From Nocardiopsis listeri NBRC 13360 (GTDB lineage Bacteria; Actinomycetota; Actinomycetes; Streptosporangiales; Streptosporangiaceae), in contig NZ_BCSH01000014.1 in the NCBI RefSeq assembly GCF_001570765.1, positions 1 to 64,000 on the forward strand: a DNA stretch of 64,000 bases, read 5' to 3'. Positions within the stretch are counted from its first letter, which is position 1, and each line of letters starts with the position of its first letter. The notes under the pieces are model-generated. The model did no database searches. It saw nothing but the letters and a program-made list of their open reading frames with translations, and was not told where the DNA came from. This document shows, piece after piece, positions 19,648 through 28,588 of the stretch. Made by a program: the position numbers and the translations under genes.

Positions 19648-20727
19648 TTGCGTAGAACCCATAGCATCACCGCGCGTCGTTTCCTGCGGGGAAGTGCCGC
19701 CTTCATCGGTTTCGGCGCCCTGAGTCTGGCCGCCGCCATGCCCGCCCAGGCCGACACCGTTCTGTACGGTTCCGGTACCGCATCGGTCTATGGCGAGGAG
19801 ACCTACCTGGAAGGCACTCAGCGGGGTCAGGAGGGTTCGGCCGCGGACAACCACTCCTTCCAGGCCGAGAGCTTCCTGACCATCGACGCCGACACCGAGG
19901 TCCGGGTGGACGCCGTCGGTACGCACACCAGCGTCGCGGTCAACAGCGCCCACGCCCGGCTGACGCTGGATGACGTCCTGGACATCATGAGTGAGTCGGA
20001 CACCGAGCTGCTGGCCTCCGAAGGCGACGTGACCACCTTCTCCGAGGACGACACGGTCGAGACCTTCGACGAGCAAGACCTCCTCATCGACGTCGAGTTC
20101 AACGACGCCACCATCTCCGTCACCAAGAACTGGGACGGCACCTACACCACCGACTTCTCCCCGGGCACCGTCCAGGAGAACGTCAACGAGCTGGGCATCG
20201 ACATCACCGTCCTCAGCGAGGAGGGGGAGGATGAGTTCGACGACCGGTACGCGGAGGACGTCGTCTGGGACGGTGCCTTCAACATCCTCTACGCCGAGTT
20301 CGACGCCGGTCTCCTGGGCGGGATCGACTTCTACCTGGCGGAGGCCGTCGCGGCCACCACCGACGGAGACCTCGGTGGCGACGACGATGAAGACGACAAC
20401 GGCGGCGGTGACGACAACGGCGGCGGTGATGGTGACGGTGACGATGACGGTGATGGTGACGGTGACGAAGGCGGCGAGGACGGCAGCGACGACGAAGGGG
20501 ACGGCGGCGCCGGCGACGGCGAGGACGACGGCAAGGAGCACCCCGGGGACGGTGACAAGGGCGGCGACGAGCAGGGCAAGGACGAAGACCTGGCCCGCAC
20601 CGGCGCGCCCATCGCGGTCCTGATCGGCGCCGGCGTCGCCCTCGCCACCGGTGGTGGCGCCGCCGCCTACCTGGCCCGTCGTCGGAGGAAGAACGGTGAC
20701 ACGGCCGAGGAGACCGAGGAGGGCTGA
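19648..20727 (+). CDS. LAXTG-anchored acidic surface protein 2
   Basis: 359 residues, paralogue of the preceding LAXTG protein. The signal peptide ends AQA (after residue 35). Core blocks are SAHARLTLDDVLDIM, DATISVTKNWDGTY and WDGAFNILYAEFDAG. The acidic linker here is C-terminal (about residues 240-310), almost pure Gly/Asp, immediately before LARTG (315-319), the membrane helix and the ARRRRKN tail. The TTG start with GAGGA about 5 bases upstream matches the start of paralogue 1; ATG 19636, four codons earlier, is an alternative. Unknown function, expected sortase substrate. Confidence 0.8.
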   Translation: MRRTHSITARRFLRGSAAFIGFGALSLAAAMPAQADTVLYGSGTASVYGEETYLEGTQRGQEGSAADNHSFQAESFLTIDADTEVRVDAVGTHTSVAVNSAHARLTLDDVLDIMSESDTELLASEGDVTTFSEDDTVETFDEQDLLIDVEFNDATISVTKNWDGTYTTDFSPGTVQENVNELGIDITVLSEEGEDEFDDRYAEDVVWDGAFNILYAEFDAGLLGGIDFYLAEAVAATTDGDLGGDDDEDDNGGGDDNGGGDGDGDDDGDGDGDEGGEDGSDDEGDGGAGDGEDDGKEHPGDGDKGGDEQGKDEDLARTGAPIAVLIGAGVALATGGGAAAYLARRRRKNGDTAEETEEG

Positions 20728-21145
20728 GTGAGGAACGTCGCCCCGACCGGTCGCGCCGACTGATGGTGGGACGACCCTGAGGACCCCGGGAACCACGTGG
20801 TTCCCGGGGCCCTCCCTTGCGCTCGAAGGCCCACTGGTCCCGGCTCGTGATCGCCCCGCGCTCCACCGACGGTCACCCCGATGTCATGGCATCGTCGTCG
20901 CCGGAACGGTTTCCGTTTCGTGATCCAGGGGTTAGGCTCGCGGTGTGGACCGCCATGCGCACAGGTGTTCCACCCGACCCGCTTCCACCCGATCACCCAC
21001 CCAGACCGGCGAGACCCTCTTCGAACTTTCGCGAAACACCGCGCCCGGCCATCGGATCGGAACGTGCCCCCGGTTCCGGTGCACCGTTACCGGGGCGGCA
21101 CCGACCCTCGGGTCGGGCATCCCCCGATACAACAGGAGTGTTGTG
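20728..21145. other. Intergenic region between LAXTG genes 2 and 3
   Basis: About 420 bases. It begins with the terminator of LAXTG gene 2 and then should contain the promoter of gene 3; TAGGCT near 20935 is a possible -10 element. No convincing gene is seen. The separate leader and the terminator suggest that gene 3 has its own transcript. Confidence 0.4.
20784..20809. terminator. Palindromic terminator after LAXTG gene 2
   Basis: A 26-base perfect palindrome (arms CCCCGGGAACCAC and its complement) lies 57 bases beyond the stop codon. With flanking GAGG/CCTC it extends to about 20779-20814 with one mismatch per arm. Confidence 0.7.
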
Positions 21146-22366
21146 GTGACTCCCGCCGTACCATCCGCTCGCCGCCTGATCGCCGGCGGAACGCTGTTCG
21201 TGGCGCTGGGCGCGCTCGGTGTGGCCTCGGCGGGCCCGGCCGCCGCGAGTCCGCTGGTCTGGGCCAGCTCACAGGCCTGGGTGGCCGACGGTGATCTGGT
21301 CACCGGGTACTCCACGGCGATCAGTTTCGGTGGGGAACGCCAGGACGAGTCGACGGCGGATCCCCTCCTCGGGCCGTTGGCCGGGTTCGCCCGGGTCCAG
21401 GGTGAGAGTCGGACCGTGGTGGCGGACGGGACCGGCGCGAGCTCACAGGCGAGTGTGGATCAGGCCCGGGTCCGACTCGGGGTGGAGGATCTGGTCGACC
21501 TCGGCATGATCGACCTGCCCGACGGTGTGGAGGAGCCTTCGCCGAGCCCCTCGGAGGGGCCCGAGAGCGAGCCCCCGGACCCGGGGGACGACCCGGCGGA
21601 CAACGAGAACGACGGCTCGCGGACGCCACCCGAACGGGATCGGCAGCTGGCCGACGAACCCACCCCGGACACACCCTTCGAGGAACCTTCTTCCTCTCCC
21701 GGTGAGTCCCCGCCCCCGGAGGACGTGGTGATCCTCGACGAGGGCGAAGCCGAGAACGTCTCCACCGACGGCAACTCGATCGAGTTCACCCTTGAGGACG
21801 TGCGGTCCACCGCCGCCGCGGACTACGACGGCCGGACCGAGGCCACCCTGGAGTACGGGGAGTTGACCGCCTTCGGTGTGCCGATCCCCGACTTCGAGGG
21901 CGAGTACACCGCCGAGGACACCTTGGAGGTCCTCGACGCCGATGGTGGGACCGCCGAGGAAGTTCCCGTCAGCGTCCGCTTCATCGAGCATGAGAGCGGT
22001 TTCGCGGACGACCAAGAGGGGTGGCGAGGCGAAGGTGTCCGTTCCGCCCTGACCGTGTGGGTCCAGGTGGGCGACCCCCCCGCGGAGAATGGGTTCGCGG
22101 TCGACTTCGCGGACGCGTGGGCGATCGGTTCCACCCACACGACCGAGACGGAGAACGGTGACGAGGGCGGCGAACGCGCGGAGCGCGGCGAGCGGGGAGA
22201 GGAGCCCGGCGAGGAGGCGGCGGCTCCGAGCCGCCGGCTCGCGACGACCGGAAGCTCGATCGCCGCGCTGATCACCGCAGCGGTGGTCGCGGTGGGCGGT
22301 GGCGCGACCGCGACCTTCCTGGCCCGCAAGCGCACCACGGCGATGGACGATCGCATCGAGGACTGA
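21146..22366 (+). CDS. LAXTG-anchored acidic surface protein 3
   Basis: 406 residues, the most divergent member of the local paralogue set. The signal peptide ends AAA (about residue 34). Related blocks are DQARVRLGVEDLVDLG, a second beta-rich segment around the DYDGRTEATLEYGEL stretch, and ALTVWVQVGDPP. A Pro/Ser/Glu linker sits after block one. The C-terminus has LATTG (365-369), a hydrophobic helix and ARKR. GTG 21146 is preferred (AGGAG 7 bases upstream); GTG 21143 is adjacent. Unknown function; likely displayed on the wall with the other two. Confidence 0.78.
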   Translation: MTPAVPSARRLIAGGTLFVALGALGVASAGPAAASPLVWASSQAWVADGDLVTGYSTAISFGGERQDESTADPLLGPLAGFARVQGESRTVVADGTGASSQASVDQARVRLGVEDLVDLGMIDLPDGVEEPSPSPSEGPESEPPDPGDDPADNENDGSRTPPERDRQLADEPTPDTPFEEPSSSPGESPPPEDVVILDEGEAENVSTDGNSIEFTLEDVRSTAAADYDGRTEATLEYGELTAFGVPIPDFEGEYTAEDTLEVLDADGGTAEEVPVSVRFIEHESGFADDQEGWRGEGVRSALTVWVQVGDPPAENGFAVDFADAWAIGSTHTTETENGDEGGERAERGERGEEPGEEAAAPSRRLATTGSSIAALITAAVVAVGGGATATFLARKRTTAMDDRIED

Positions 22367-22454
22367 TTCGGCCGGTGTTCCGGTCGAACTCGTGGGACCC
22401 GTTCCGGACAGCGTGAGCGAGGATGAAGGTCCCGGTCTTCCCCGGTCCGGTTCG

Positions 22455-22528
22455 GCTCGCGAGGCCCGCCGGCGGGCCTCACGAGCGCATGAGAGTGGGC
22501 GGATCACCCTGTCCAGGTGACCCGCCCA
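22455..22528. terminator. Two adjacent stem-loops after LAXTG gene 3
   Basis: The first hairpin (22455-22486) has 16-base arms with one wobble pair around CGAGGCCCGCC. The second (22496-22528) has 13-base arms with one mismatch and a 6-base loop. They lie between the convergent LAXTG gene 3 and bldC and probably terminate both. Confidence 0.65.
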
Positions 22529-22598
22529 GGCACTTCTTGTCCTCAGTGGCCGGAGCCCGTCCGGCCGCTCCCCCCGGAATCGGCACAGACCGGGGAGA

Positions 22599-22802
22599 TC
22601 ACTCCGTACGCTGGCTCGGGATACCGGCCAACAGAGCGCGGACCTCGGTTTCGCGGTAGCGGCGGTGGCCACCCAGGGTGCGGATCGAGGTCAGCTTGCC
22701 CGCCTTGGCCCAGCGTGTCACGGTCTTGGGGTCCACGCGGAACATGGTGGCAACCTCGGCGGGGGTCAACAGGGGTTCCGCCTCGGGCGTGCGAGTTGAC
22801 AT
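22599..22802 (-). CDS. bldC: BldC developmental regulator
   Basis: 67 residues, a single MerR-like winged helix-turn-helix with no effector domain. The sequence closely matches Streptomyces BldC (PLLTPAEVATMFRVDPKTV, then a WAKAGKLTSIRTLGGHRRYRE-type wing). BldC binds DNA cooperatively as head-to-tail oligomers and controls the onset of sporulation in streptomycetes. AGGAGGAG stands upstream of ATG 22802. The long upstream region and convergence with the surface-protein cluster are notable, but no functional link to that cluster can be read from sequence. Confidence 0.93.
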   Translation of the reverse strand: MSTRTPEAEPLLTPAEVATMFRVDPKTVTRWAKAGKLTSIRTLGGHRRYRETEVRALLAGIPSQRTE

Positions 22803-23505
22803 GTGTACGGCCTCTCCTCCTGGATCTGTGTGCCGATCCTTGAGCCTTTTTCCTGGCACTTGGCCCGGATGTCCAGTATGTCGTCTAAGTCCATACTGGC
22901 ATCACCCGAGGTGATTGCGCGACCACTCCAAGCAACTTTGCACGTGGGAGGCCTTCGAAAGCCGCCCGTGATCGCGTCACGCTAAGTGATTCTAGCGACA
23001 CGTTTAGTGGCATGTGGCGTATTCGGTCAAAACTTCGTTCTCAGGCCTCGTTTTTCTCGATCCGGAGTGCCCGAAGTGCTAGGGCAGACCTGACCGAAAC
23101 CCGGATGCCGAGCTCGGGGGAGAGGGCGAAGCCCTTGATCGGTCGCCTTCTGGAAGGAGATGGGCGGTTTCGCGCCTCGAGTGCTCGTCCGCTTCGGCCA
23201 ATGGATCTGGTCACGCGGATTCGCGGTGTGGCAAGGGTTCTCGATTACTCAGAGTGCACTCGGTGACCGACTCACTACAGTCTACGTCGATCCCTATCGG
23301 GCGTTATGCCCAGTTTCACTACCCTTGATGTCGTGGGCGAATGGAACCCGGTTCCACAACGCCGTCACGTGCGGAAAGAGGCCCGGTCCGGAGCGAGAAA
23401 CCTGGTGTACCAGGTTGTTCGTCGGCGTGGCGTTCCATCTTTTCCGGCCCGGGATGACGACAAACCGCCATGGGTGTCCACGAAACCCTGATGGATCCAT
23501 GACCC
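22803..23505. other. 700-base gene-free region upstream of bldC
   Basis: No credible protein gene or tRNA is visible. Near bldC it contains CCAGTATG/CATACTGG (22873-22899, 11-base loop) and the dyad ATCACC-CGA-GGTGAT (22901-22915). Further out, around 23262-23271, is the 10-bp palindrome GAGTGCACTC. Base composition is lower in GC than the flanks between 22980 and 23320. It probably holds a complex developmental promoter for bldC and possibly an unannotated RNA. Confidence 0.45.
22901..22915. promoter_or_regulatory. Candidate BldD-like operator upstream of bldC
   Basis: The dyad ATCACC-CGA-GGTGAT fits the outer half-sites of the BldD box (TNACNC..GNGTNA) but misses the two central consensus positions. 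BldD is known to control bldC in streptomycetes. The match is partial, so another regulator is possible. Confidence 0.35.
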
Positions 23506-24378
23506 TCAGTTGGCGTGCTCCAGTGCGCGCACAGACTTCCAACGTCGGGTGATGCGTTGGCGCAGTTCCACCACGCGGCCCCCGTCGCCCTTGGACAGGG
23601 CCTCGATCGCGTCGGAGATCTCCGCCACCGAGTGATCCTCGCTCAGGTGGTCGTCGCTGAGCAGATGTGGCAGCCCCCCGTAGTCCAGTTCCAGCAGGGA
23701 GCCGGGATGGGCGACCGACTCCAACCAGTCCACGAGTCGTTCGGTCGACCCCGAGACCGCGTGTTCCCCGATGTTCTCCCGCAGCACCGTCATCGTGTGC
23801 TCCAGCCGCCGCCGGGCCTGGGCCGTGTGCGTCAGGTACAGCAACGTCCTGGTGGTGTCGGCCGACAACACCAGGCAGCGCTCCCGATGCTCGAAGGGCA
23901 CGAACCACGGCACCGGTATCGTCCACGTGCTCGACAGGATGAACGGCCTGGTCCGCGCCCCCGACTCGCGCCACTGTCGGTACCCGGTCTCCACCCGTGC
24001 CGCCTCCTGCCTGGGCACGAAGGCCTCGACGAGGGGCCCGGGCATGTCCGTGGCGAATTCGTCGAAGGAACGCCAGCAACGCAAGCGGGTCTGCCAGGGG
24101 CACACGTACAACCGCTCGTCCACCCGGCGCAGGTAGGCGTCCCCACTCTCCTGGGCGGGAGCGACGACCGGAGGAGTACCGATAGTCCGCCCCAGGTTCT
24201 CCGCCTGTTCGGCGGCCAGAGCGTTGATCCGCTTCGGCCTGTCCTCGGACGAGGCGTATTCCTCCCAGTACCGTCGGTCACGCGGGGGGAAGGACGTGAT
24301 CGGTTGGTAGACACGTAGGTACGCGGTGTAGGGCAGCACGATCGCATCGTGGCACAGATCGTTGCCTCTGACACTCAC
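23506..24378 (-). CDS. Conserved actinobacterial protein of unknown function
   Basis: 290 residues, soluble, with no signal peptide or membrane segment. Relatives occur in streptomycetes with the same N-terminal style (RGNDL, then AIVLPYTAYLRVYQPI) and a conserved YVCPWQTRLRCW segment. I cannot assign a domain or reaction. GTG 24378 is chosen from this N-terminal resemblance; there is no clear Shine-Dalgarno sequence and the frame stays open to 24423. It diverges from the DUF3073 gene over a gap of 214 bases. Confidence 0.75.
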   Translation of the reverse strand: MSVRGNDLCHDAIVLPYTAYLRVYQPITSFPPRDRRYWEEYASSEDRPKRINALAAEQAENLGRTIGTPPVVAPAQESGDAYLRRVDERLYVCPWQTRLRCWRSFDEFATDMPGPLVEAFVPRQEAARVETGYRQWRESGARTRPFILSSTWTIPVPWFVPFEHRERCLVLSADTTRTLLYLTHTAQARRRLEHTMTVLRENIGEHAVSGSTERLVDWLESVAHPGSLLELDYGGLPHLLSDDHLSEDHSVAEISDAIEALSKGDGGRVVELRQRITRRWKSVRALEHAN

Positions 24379-24592
24379 CGTGAGAAACGCCTGGCGGGAC
24401 GGGCTTTCGTGCGTACACCACACCCGTCACCCCCGGGTGGCGTAGGCACGGCGCGGTCCGACCAGGTACGGTTGTGTGTGTACGTAAGCTGGCGCCGGTC
24501 GTCAGTCGCGTTTGACGGCCATCAGCCTGGTACTGCGGGTTAGTAAGTGATCTGGGGTTCGTCGGAACCCAATCGTTGAGGGGGTCGAGCCA

Positions 24593-24820
24593 ATGGGGCG
24601 CGGCCGAGCCAAGGCCAAGCAGCAGAAGGTCGCCCGGAAGCTCAAGTACAGCACCGGCGGGACCGACCTTGATCGGCTGCGGTCGGAGCTGGGTGTCGCT
24701 GAGGACGAGGGGTCTCCCTCCGGACCGTCGGGTCCGGACGATCCCTACGCTGAGCCTCACGATGACCTGGTCGACCGTTACGCGGATCTTGCCGATAAGT
24801 ACTCGGACTCCGACAAGTAG
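24593..24820 (+). CDS. DUF3073 family protein
   Basis: 75 residues. The basic N-terminus (GRGRAKAKQQKVARKLKYST) and acidic C-terminal tail are characteristic of the actinobacterial DUF3073 family. Function is unknown; the charge pattern suggests nucleic-acid or protein binding. A GAGGGGG sequence precedes ATG 24593. It ends at a very strong terminator that separates it from convergent purM. Confidence 0.9.
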   Translation: MGRGRAKAKQQKVARKLKYSTGGTDLDRLRSELGVAEDEGSPSGPSGPDDPYAEPHDDLVDRYADLADKYSDSDK

Positions 24821-24912
24821 TCACACGTCGCCGAGACTTTCAGGTCGCTCGGAATCAATCGCTGACCTGTAGCGGCCACGGCTTCCCACCGGGAGCCGTC
24901 GCGGACAGGTGG

Positions 24913-24956
24913 ATATAGCCGGTGCGAACCACGCAGGTGGTTCGCACCGGCTATAT
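24913..24956. terminator. Very strong bidirectional terminator between DUF3073 and purM
   Basis: 20-bp perfect arms begin ATATAGCCGGTGCG and close on a 4-base loop (24933-24936). The AT-rich outer base pairs give U-rich ends in both directions. Confidence 0.88.
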
Positions 24957-24971
24957 TCGCGTCCGTTTTTC

Positions 24972-26036
24972 TCACGTCCGCCGGTACTCGCCCTTCAGGG
25001 TCGCGAGGCCGGCACCGTTCTTCACGGTGCCCAGACGCCAGGCCGGGACATCCCGTTCGGCGAGCACCCGGAGCGCGCGTTCGGCGTCCGCCTCCGCCAC
25101 GATCGCCACCATGCCCACACCCATGTTGAACGTGGCCTCCATGTCCTGGCGGGAGACACCGCCCTTGTCGGCCAGGTAATCGAAGACCGGGAGCGGCGCC
25201 CAGGTGGAACGGTCCAGTTCGGCCTCCATACCCTCGGGCAGGGACCGGGACAGGTTGGCCGCCAGACCACCGCCGGTGATGTGCGAGTAGGCGTGCACCT
25301 CCACCGCCTCGGTCAGCGCCACGCAGTCCTTGGCGTAGACCCGGGTCGGGGTGAGCAGGACCTCACCCAGCACCCCGCCCAGCTCCGGGACCTCGGCGCG
25401 CAGGTCCAGTCCGGCGGAGTCCACGATGTGACGCACCAGCGAATAGCCGTTGGAGTGCGGACCGGACGAACCCATCGCGATCACGACGTCGCCTTCGCGG
25501 ACCCGGTCCGGGCCCAGGATGGCGTCGCCCTCGACCACGCCGGTGCCGGCGCCGGCCAGGTCGTACTCGTTGGCCTCCATCGCCCCCGGGTGTTCGGCGG
25601 TCTCCCCGCCGATCAGTGCGCAGCCCGCCTGGTGACACCCCTCGGCGATCCCGCCGACGATCTCCGCGATGCGCTCCGGCACCACCGCGCCGGTGGCGAT
25701 GTAGTCGGTCATGAAGAGCGGTTCGGCCCCGCTGACCACCAGGTCGTCGACGACCATCGCGACCAGGTCGATGCCGATGGTGTCGTGCTTGTCCAGCTGC
25801 TGGGCGAGCATCACCTTGGTGCCCACGCCGTCGGTGGACGTGGCCAGGACCGGGTCCTTGTACTTGGCCGTGTCCAAGCGGAACAGGCCCGCGAAACCGC
25901 TGGCGTCGGTGACCTGCTCGGGTCGGCGCGTACGCGCGACGTGACGCTTCATCAGGTCGACGGCGCGCTCACCGGCGGCGATGTCGACACCCGCCGCCGC
26001 GTACGCGCCCGTCGTCCCTGTGCTGTCGGCTGCCAC
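24972..26036 (-). CDS. purM: Phosphoribosylformylglycinamidine cyclo-ligase (AIR synthetase)
   Basis: 354 residues. It catalyses the ATP-dependent ring closure of FGAM to AIR, step five of purine synthesis. Family segments are YAAAGVDIAAGERAVDLMK near the N-terminus, ATSTDGVGTK, GAEPLFMTDYIATG, GGETAEHPG and SSGPHSNGYSLVR. GTG 26036 is supported by GAGGAG 8 bases upstream. It lies downstream of purF on the same strand, with a hairpin in the gap, so expression may be partly uncoupled. Confidence 0.96.
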   Translation of the reverse strand: MAADSTGTTGAYAAAGVDIAAGERAVDLMKRHVARTRRPEQVTDASGFAGLFRLDTAKYKDPVLATSTDGVGTKVMLAQQLDKHDTIGIDLVAMVVDDLVVSGAEPLFMTDYIATGAVVPERIAEIVGGIAEGCHQAGCALIGGETAEHPGAMEANEYDLAGAGTGVVEGDAILGPDRVREGDVVIAMGSSGPHSNGYSLVRHIVDSAGLDLRAEVPELGGVLGEVLLTPTRVYAKDCVALTEAVEVHAYSHITGGGLAANLSRSLPEGMEAELDRSTWAPLPVFDYLADKGGVSRQDMEATFNMGVGMVAIVAEADAERALRVLAERDVPAWRLGTVKNGAGLATLKGEYRRT

Positions 26037-26130
26037 GCGAGTTCTCCTCGTGTATTCGGATGATCTGTTCGGTTCGTTCCGCCGCCCTTGTCGAGGGCAC
26101 GCCGAAGGATCCGGTCGGACGGATGGGCGC

Positions 26131-26154
26131 GCGGTGGGCGCGAGGGCCCACCGC
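26131..26154 (-). terminator. Hairpin between purF and purM
   Basis: 9-bp perfect arms (GCGGTGGGC and GCCCACCGC) with a 6-base loop lie a few bases past the purF stop. It could terminate or attenuate transcription between purF and purM. Confidence 0.5.
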
Positions 26155-26160
26155 ACGTGG

Positions 26161-27663
26161 CTACTTCTGGTTCGATGCCAGCGTGGAGCCCTCGGGGGTG
26201 CCGCAGGCCTTCTCCAACAGGTACTTGCCCTGGGAGTCGGCGTCGACCTGGAGTGGATACACCCCGTCGAAGCACGCGCGGCACAGTCGGTCCTTGGGCT
26301 GTTCGGACGCGACGATCAGTTCGTCCAGGTCCACGTAGGCCAACGAGTCCGCGTTGACGGACTCGGCGATCTCCTCCACCGAGAGGTTCGCGGCGATGAG
26401 CTCGGCGCGGGTGGCGAAGTCGATGCCGTAGTAGCACGGCCACAGGACCGGTGGACTGGAGATGCGCACGTGCACCTCGGCGGCCCCCGCGTCGCGCAAC
26501 ATCCGTACCAGGGCACGCTGGGTGTTGCCGCGCACGATCGAGTCGTCCACGACCACCAGACGACGGCCCTCGATGACCTCGCGCAACGGGTTGAGCTTGA
26601 GCCGGATGCCCAACTGGCGCAGGGTCTGGCTGGGCTGGATGAAGGTGCGTCCCACGTAGGAGTTCTTCACCAGGCCCTGGGCGAAGGGGATACCGCTGGC
26701 CTCGGCGTAACCGACGGCCGCCGGGGTTCCGGATTCGGGGACCGGGATCACCAGGTCGGCGTCCACCGGGTGCTCCCTGGCCAGCCGACGACCGACCTCC
26801 ACCCGGGTGGAGTTGACGTTGCGCCCGGTGATGCTGGTGTCGGGGCGGGCCAGGTAGACGTACTCGAAGAGGCAGCCCTTGCGTTGGACCGGGGCGAACC
26901 GGCGGGAACGGACCCCTTCGCCGTTGATGATCAGGAGTTCGCCGGGGTCGATCTCCCGAACGAACTCGGCGCCGACGATGTCCAGCGCGGCGGTCTCACT
27001 GGCCACGACCCAGCCGCCCGCACCGGAGGTCTCGCCCAGACGACCCAGTACGAACGGACGGATGCCCTGGGGGTCGCGCGCGGCGTACAAGGTGTTCTCG
27101 TCCATGAACACCAGGGAGTAGGCGCCTTTGACCTGGGGGAGTAGGTCCATGGCCGCGTCGTCCGGAGACTGGCCGTCCTTGGCACGGGCCGCCAACAGGC
27201 TGGTGAGGATCTCGGTGTCCGTGGTGGCGCCACGACGTTGGTCGGGCAGCATCGCCGCCAGCTCCGCCGTGTTGATCAGATTGCCGTTGTGCCCGAGGGC
27301 CAGACCTCCCTCGCGTGCCGTGTAGAACGTCGGCTGCGCGTTCTCCCACACCGGCGATCCGGTGGTGGAGTACCGGCAATGACCGATCGCGAGGTGGCCT
27401 CTGAGCGAGTCGAGCGTCGCCTCGTTGAAGACCTGGGAGACCAGTCCCATGTCCTTGTAGACGACGATCCGCTCTCCATCGCTGGTCGCGATGCCCGCGG
27501 ATTCCTGGCCACGGTGTTGGAGCGCGTAGAGACCGAAGTAGGTGAGCTTGCTGACTTCTTCGCCGGGTGCCCAGACCCCGAAAACGCCGCAGGCGTCCTG
27601 CGGGCCGCGTTCGAGCGGATCGAGGTCCATGGAGAGCCGGCCGTCGGAGTACGACACACGCAC
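26161..27663 (-). CDS. purF: Amidophosphoribosyltransferase
   Basis: 500 residues. It performs the committed step of purine synthesis, making phosphoribosylamine from PRPP and glutamine. The N-terminal glutaminase uses the nucleophile Cys25 in DACGVFGVW, exposed after removal of a propeptide; the phosphoribosyltransferase half carries the PRPP loop VVVDDSIVRGNT. GTG 27663 gives a propeptide of normal size; ATG 27630 is an alternative. Neither has a strong Shine-Dalgarno sequence. Confidence 0.95.
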   Translation of the reverse strand: MRVSYSDGRLSMDLDPLERGPQDACGVFGVWAPGEEVSKLTYFGLYALQHRGQESAGIATSDGERIVVYKDMGLVSQVFNEATLDSLRGHLAIGHCRYSTTGSPVWENAQPTFYTAREGGLALGHNGNLINTAELAAMLPDQRRGATTDTEILTSLLAARAKDGQSPDDAAMDLLPQVKGAYSLVFMDENTLYAARDPQGIRPFVLGRLGETSGAGGWVVASETAALDIVGAEFVREIDPGELLIINGEGVRSRRFAPVQRKGCLFEYVYLARPDTSITGRNVNSTRVEVGRRLAREHPVDADLVIPVPESGTPAAVGYAEASGIPFAQGLVKNSYVGRTFIQPSQTLRQLGIRLKLNPLREVIEGRRLVVVDDSIVRGNTQRALVRMLRDAGAAEVHVRISSPPVLWPCYYGIDFATRAELIAANLSVEEIAESVNADSLAYVDLDELIVASEQPKDRLCRACFDGVYPLQVDADSQGKYLLEKACGTPEGSTLASNQK

Positions 27664-27711
27664 AGCTTAACGGTTGGCGGACCGTGACCGATCAACCGGG
27701 GTCGAACGTCC

Positions 27712-28155
27712 CTATTCGTCCGGCCACAGGGGCAGGTGTTCGGACAGGTCGGAACGTACTCCGCTAGCGCGCACATCGTGACCGTTGACCGCGCCCTCCC
27801 AATCGGCCCGGCCCAGGGCCAACCGCAGCCAGGTGAGGGGATCGGTCTCGACCACGCCGGGCGGGGTGCCACGGGTGTGCCTGGGGCCCTCGATCACCTG
27901 CACGGCCCCGTAGGGCGGCACCCGCACCTCCAGGCTATGCCCCGGGGCCCGGTCGGCCAACACCGCCAGGCTGCACCGTACGGCGGCCTTGAGCAGCGCC
28001 CTCGGCGGTTCCACGAGTCGTAGGGCCAAACGCGCGGACGTGGCCACGGCCTCCTCGTCCGAACCGGGGAAGGCGGGTTCGCCCAGGACGGCGAGCTGTT
28101 CGTCCAAGGCGACGCGCAGGCGTCGCACGGAACTCGGGGTGAGCGCGGAAGGCAT
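27712..28155 (-). CDS. Sterol-carrier-family protein
   Basis: 147 residues, resembling the small SCP2-like proteins often encoded beside purF in actinomycetes. The C-terminal half with [21 protein letters not shown] and [15 protein letters not shown] is typical of the MDMPI/SCP2-like fold. The ligand is unknown. It precedes purF by 48 bases on the same strand and may be its operon partner. Confidence 0.72.
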   Translation of the reverse strand: MPSALTPSSVRRLRVALDEQLAVLGEPAFPGSDEEAVATSARLALRLVEPPRALLKAAVRCSLAVLADRAPGHSLEVRVPPYGAVQVIEGPRHTRGTPPGVVETDPLTWLRLALGRADWEGAVNGHDVRASGVRSDLSEHLPLWPDE

Positions 28156-28588
28156 GCCCGAAGCCTACGGGGGTAAGGACCGATATTCGGGTCACCCGCT
28201 CATCGCTCCGGTGAACAAGGGGGGCACTTGTCATGTCGAGGGGCCGCCTCCAAGGTGGACGTCGAAGGAGAAGGGGGAGGGATGTGGTCCCATCTCCACA
28301 TTCCCGGGTGATTCCTGTCTCAATGCGCAGCTGGCCGGCGGGAGCCCGAACGCGGTAGCGTCCCGGTGCGTCCCGGTGTCGTTGAGATTGGGAGGATTGC
28401 GAAGGAACCCATGCCCCATTGGTGTTCCTCGCACCGACACAGGCAGATGAACGAGGGGTGACCCGAACCGGACCCGCCTCCCCCATATAGGGTCCAGCCC
28501 GGACGAGTCCCACGCTGTCGCGCTGAAGCAGCTGATCAGCGCCCTTAACATCCACCAAGGAAGACCACCGCACCATCGGGAGAACGAC
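28156..28588. other. Intergenic region upstream of the DUF47 gene
   Basis: About 430 bases between divergent genes. GGGTCACCCGCTC near 28189-28201 and GGTGAAC near 28209 resemble single PHO-box half units but do not form a phased array. CATATAGGG near 28489 could be part of a -10 region. No gene is supported. Confidence 0.35.

Noticed and set aside
28185-28215. GGGTCACCCGCTC and GGTGAAC near the DUF47 gene as a PHO box
   Set aside because: The two units are on opposite orientations or out of the 11-base phase, so a PhoP array is not supported.
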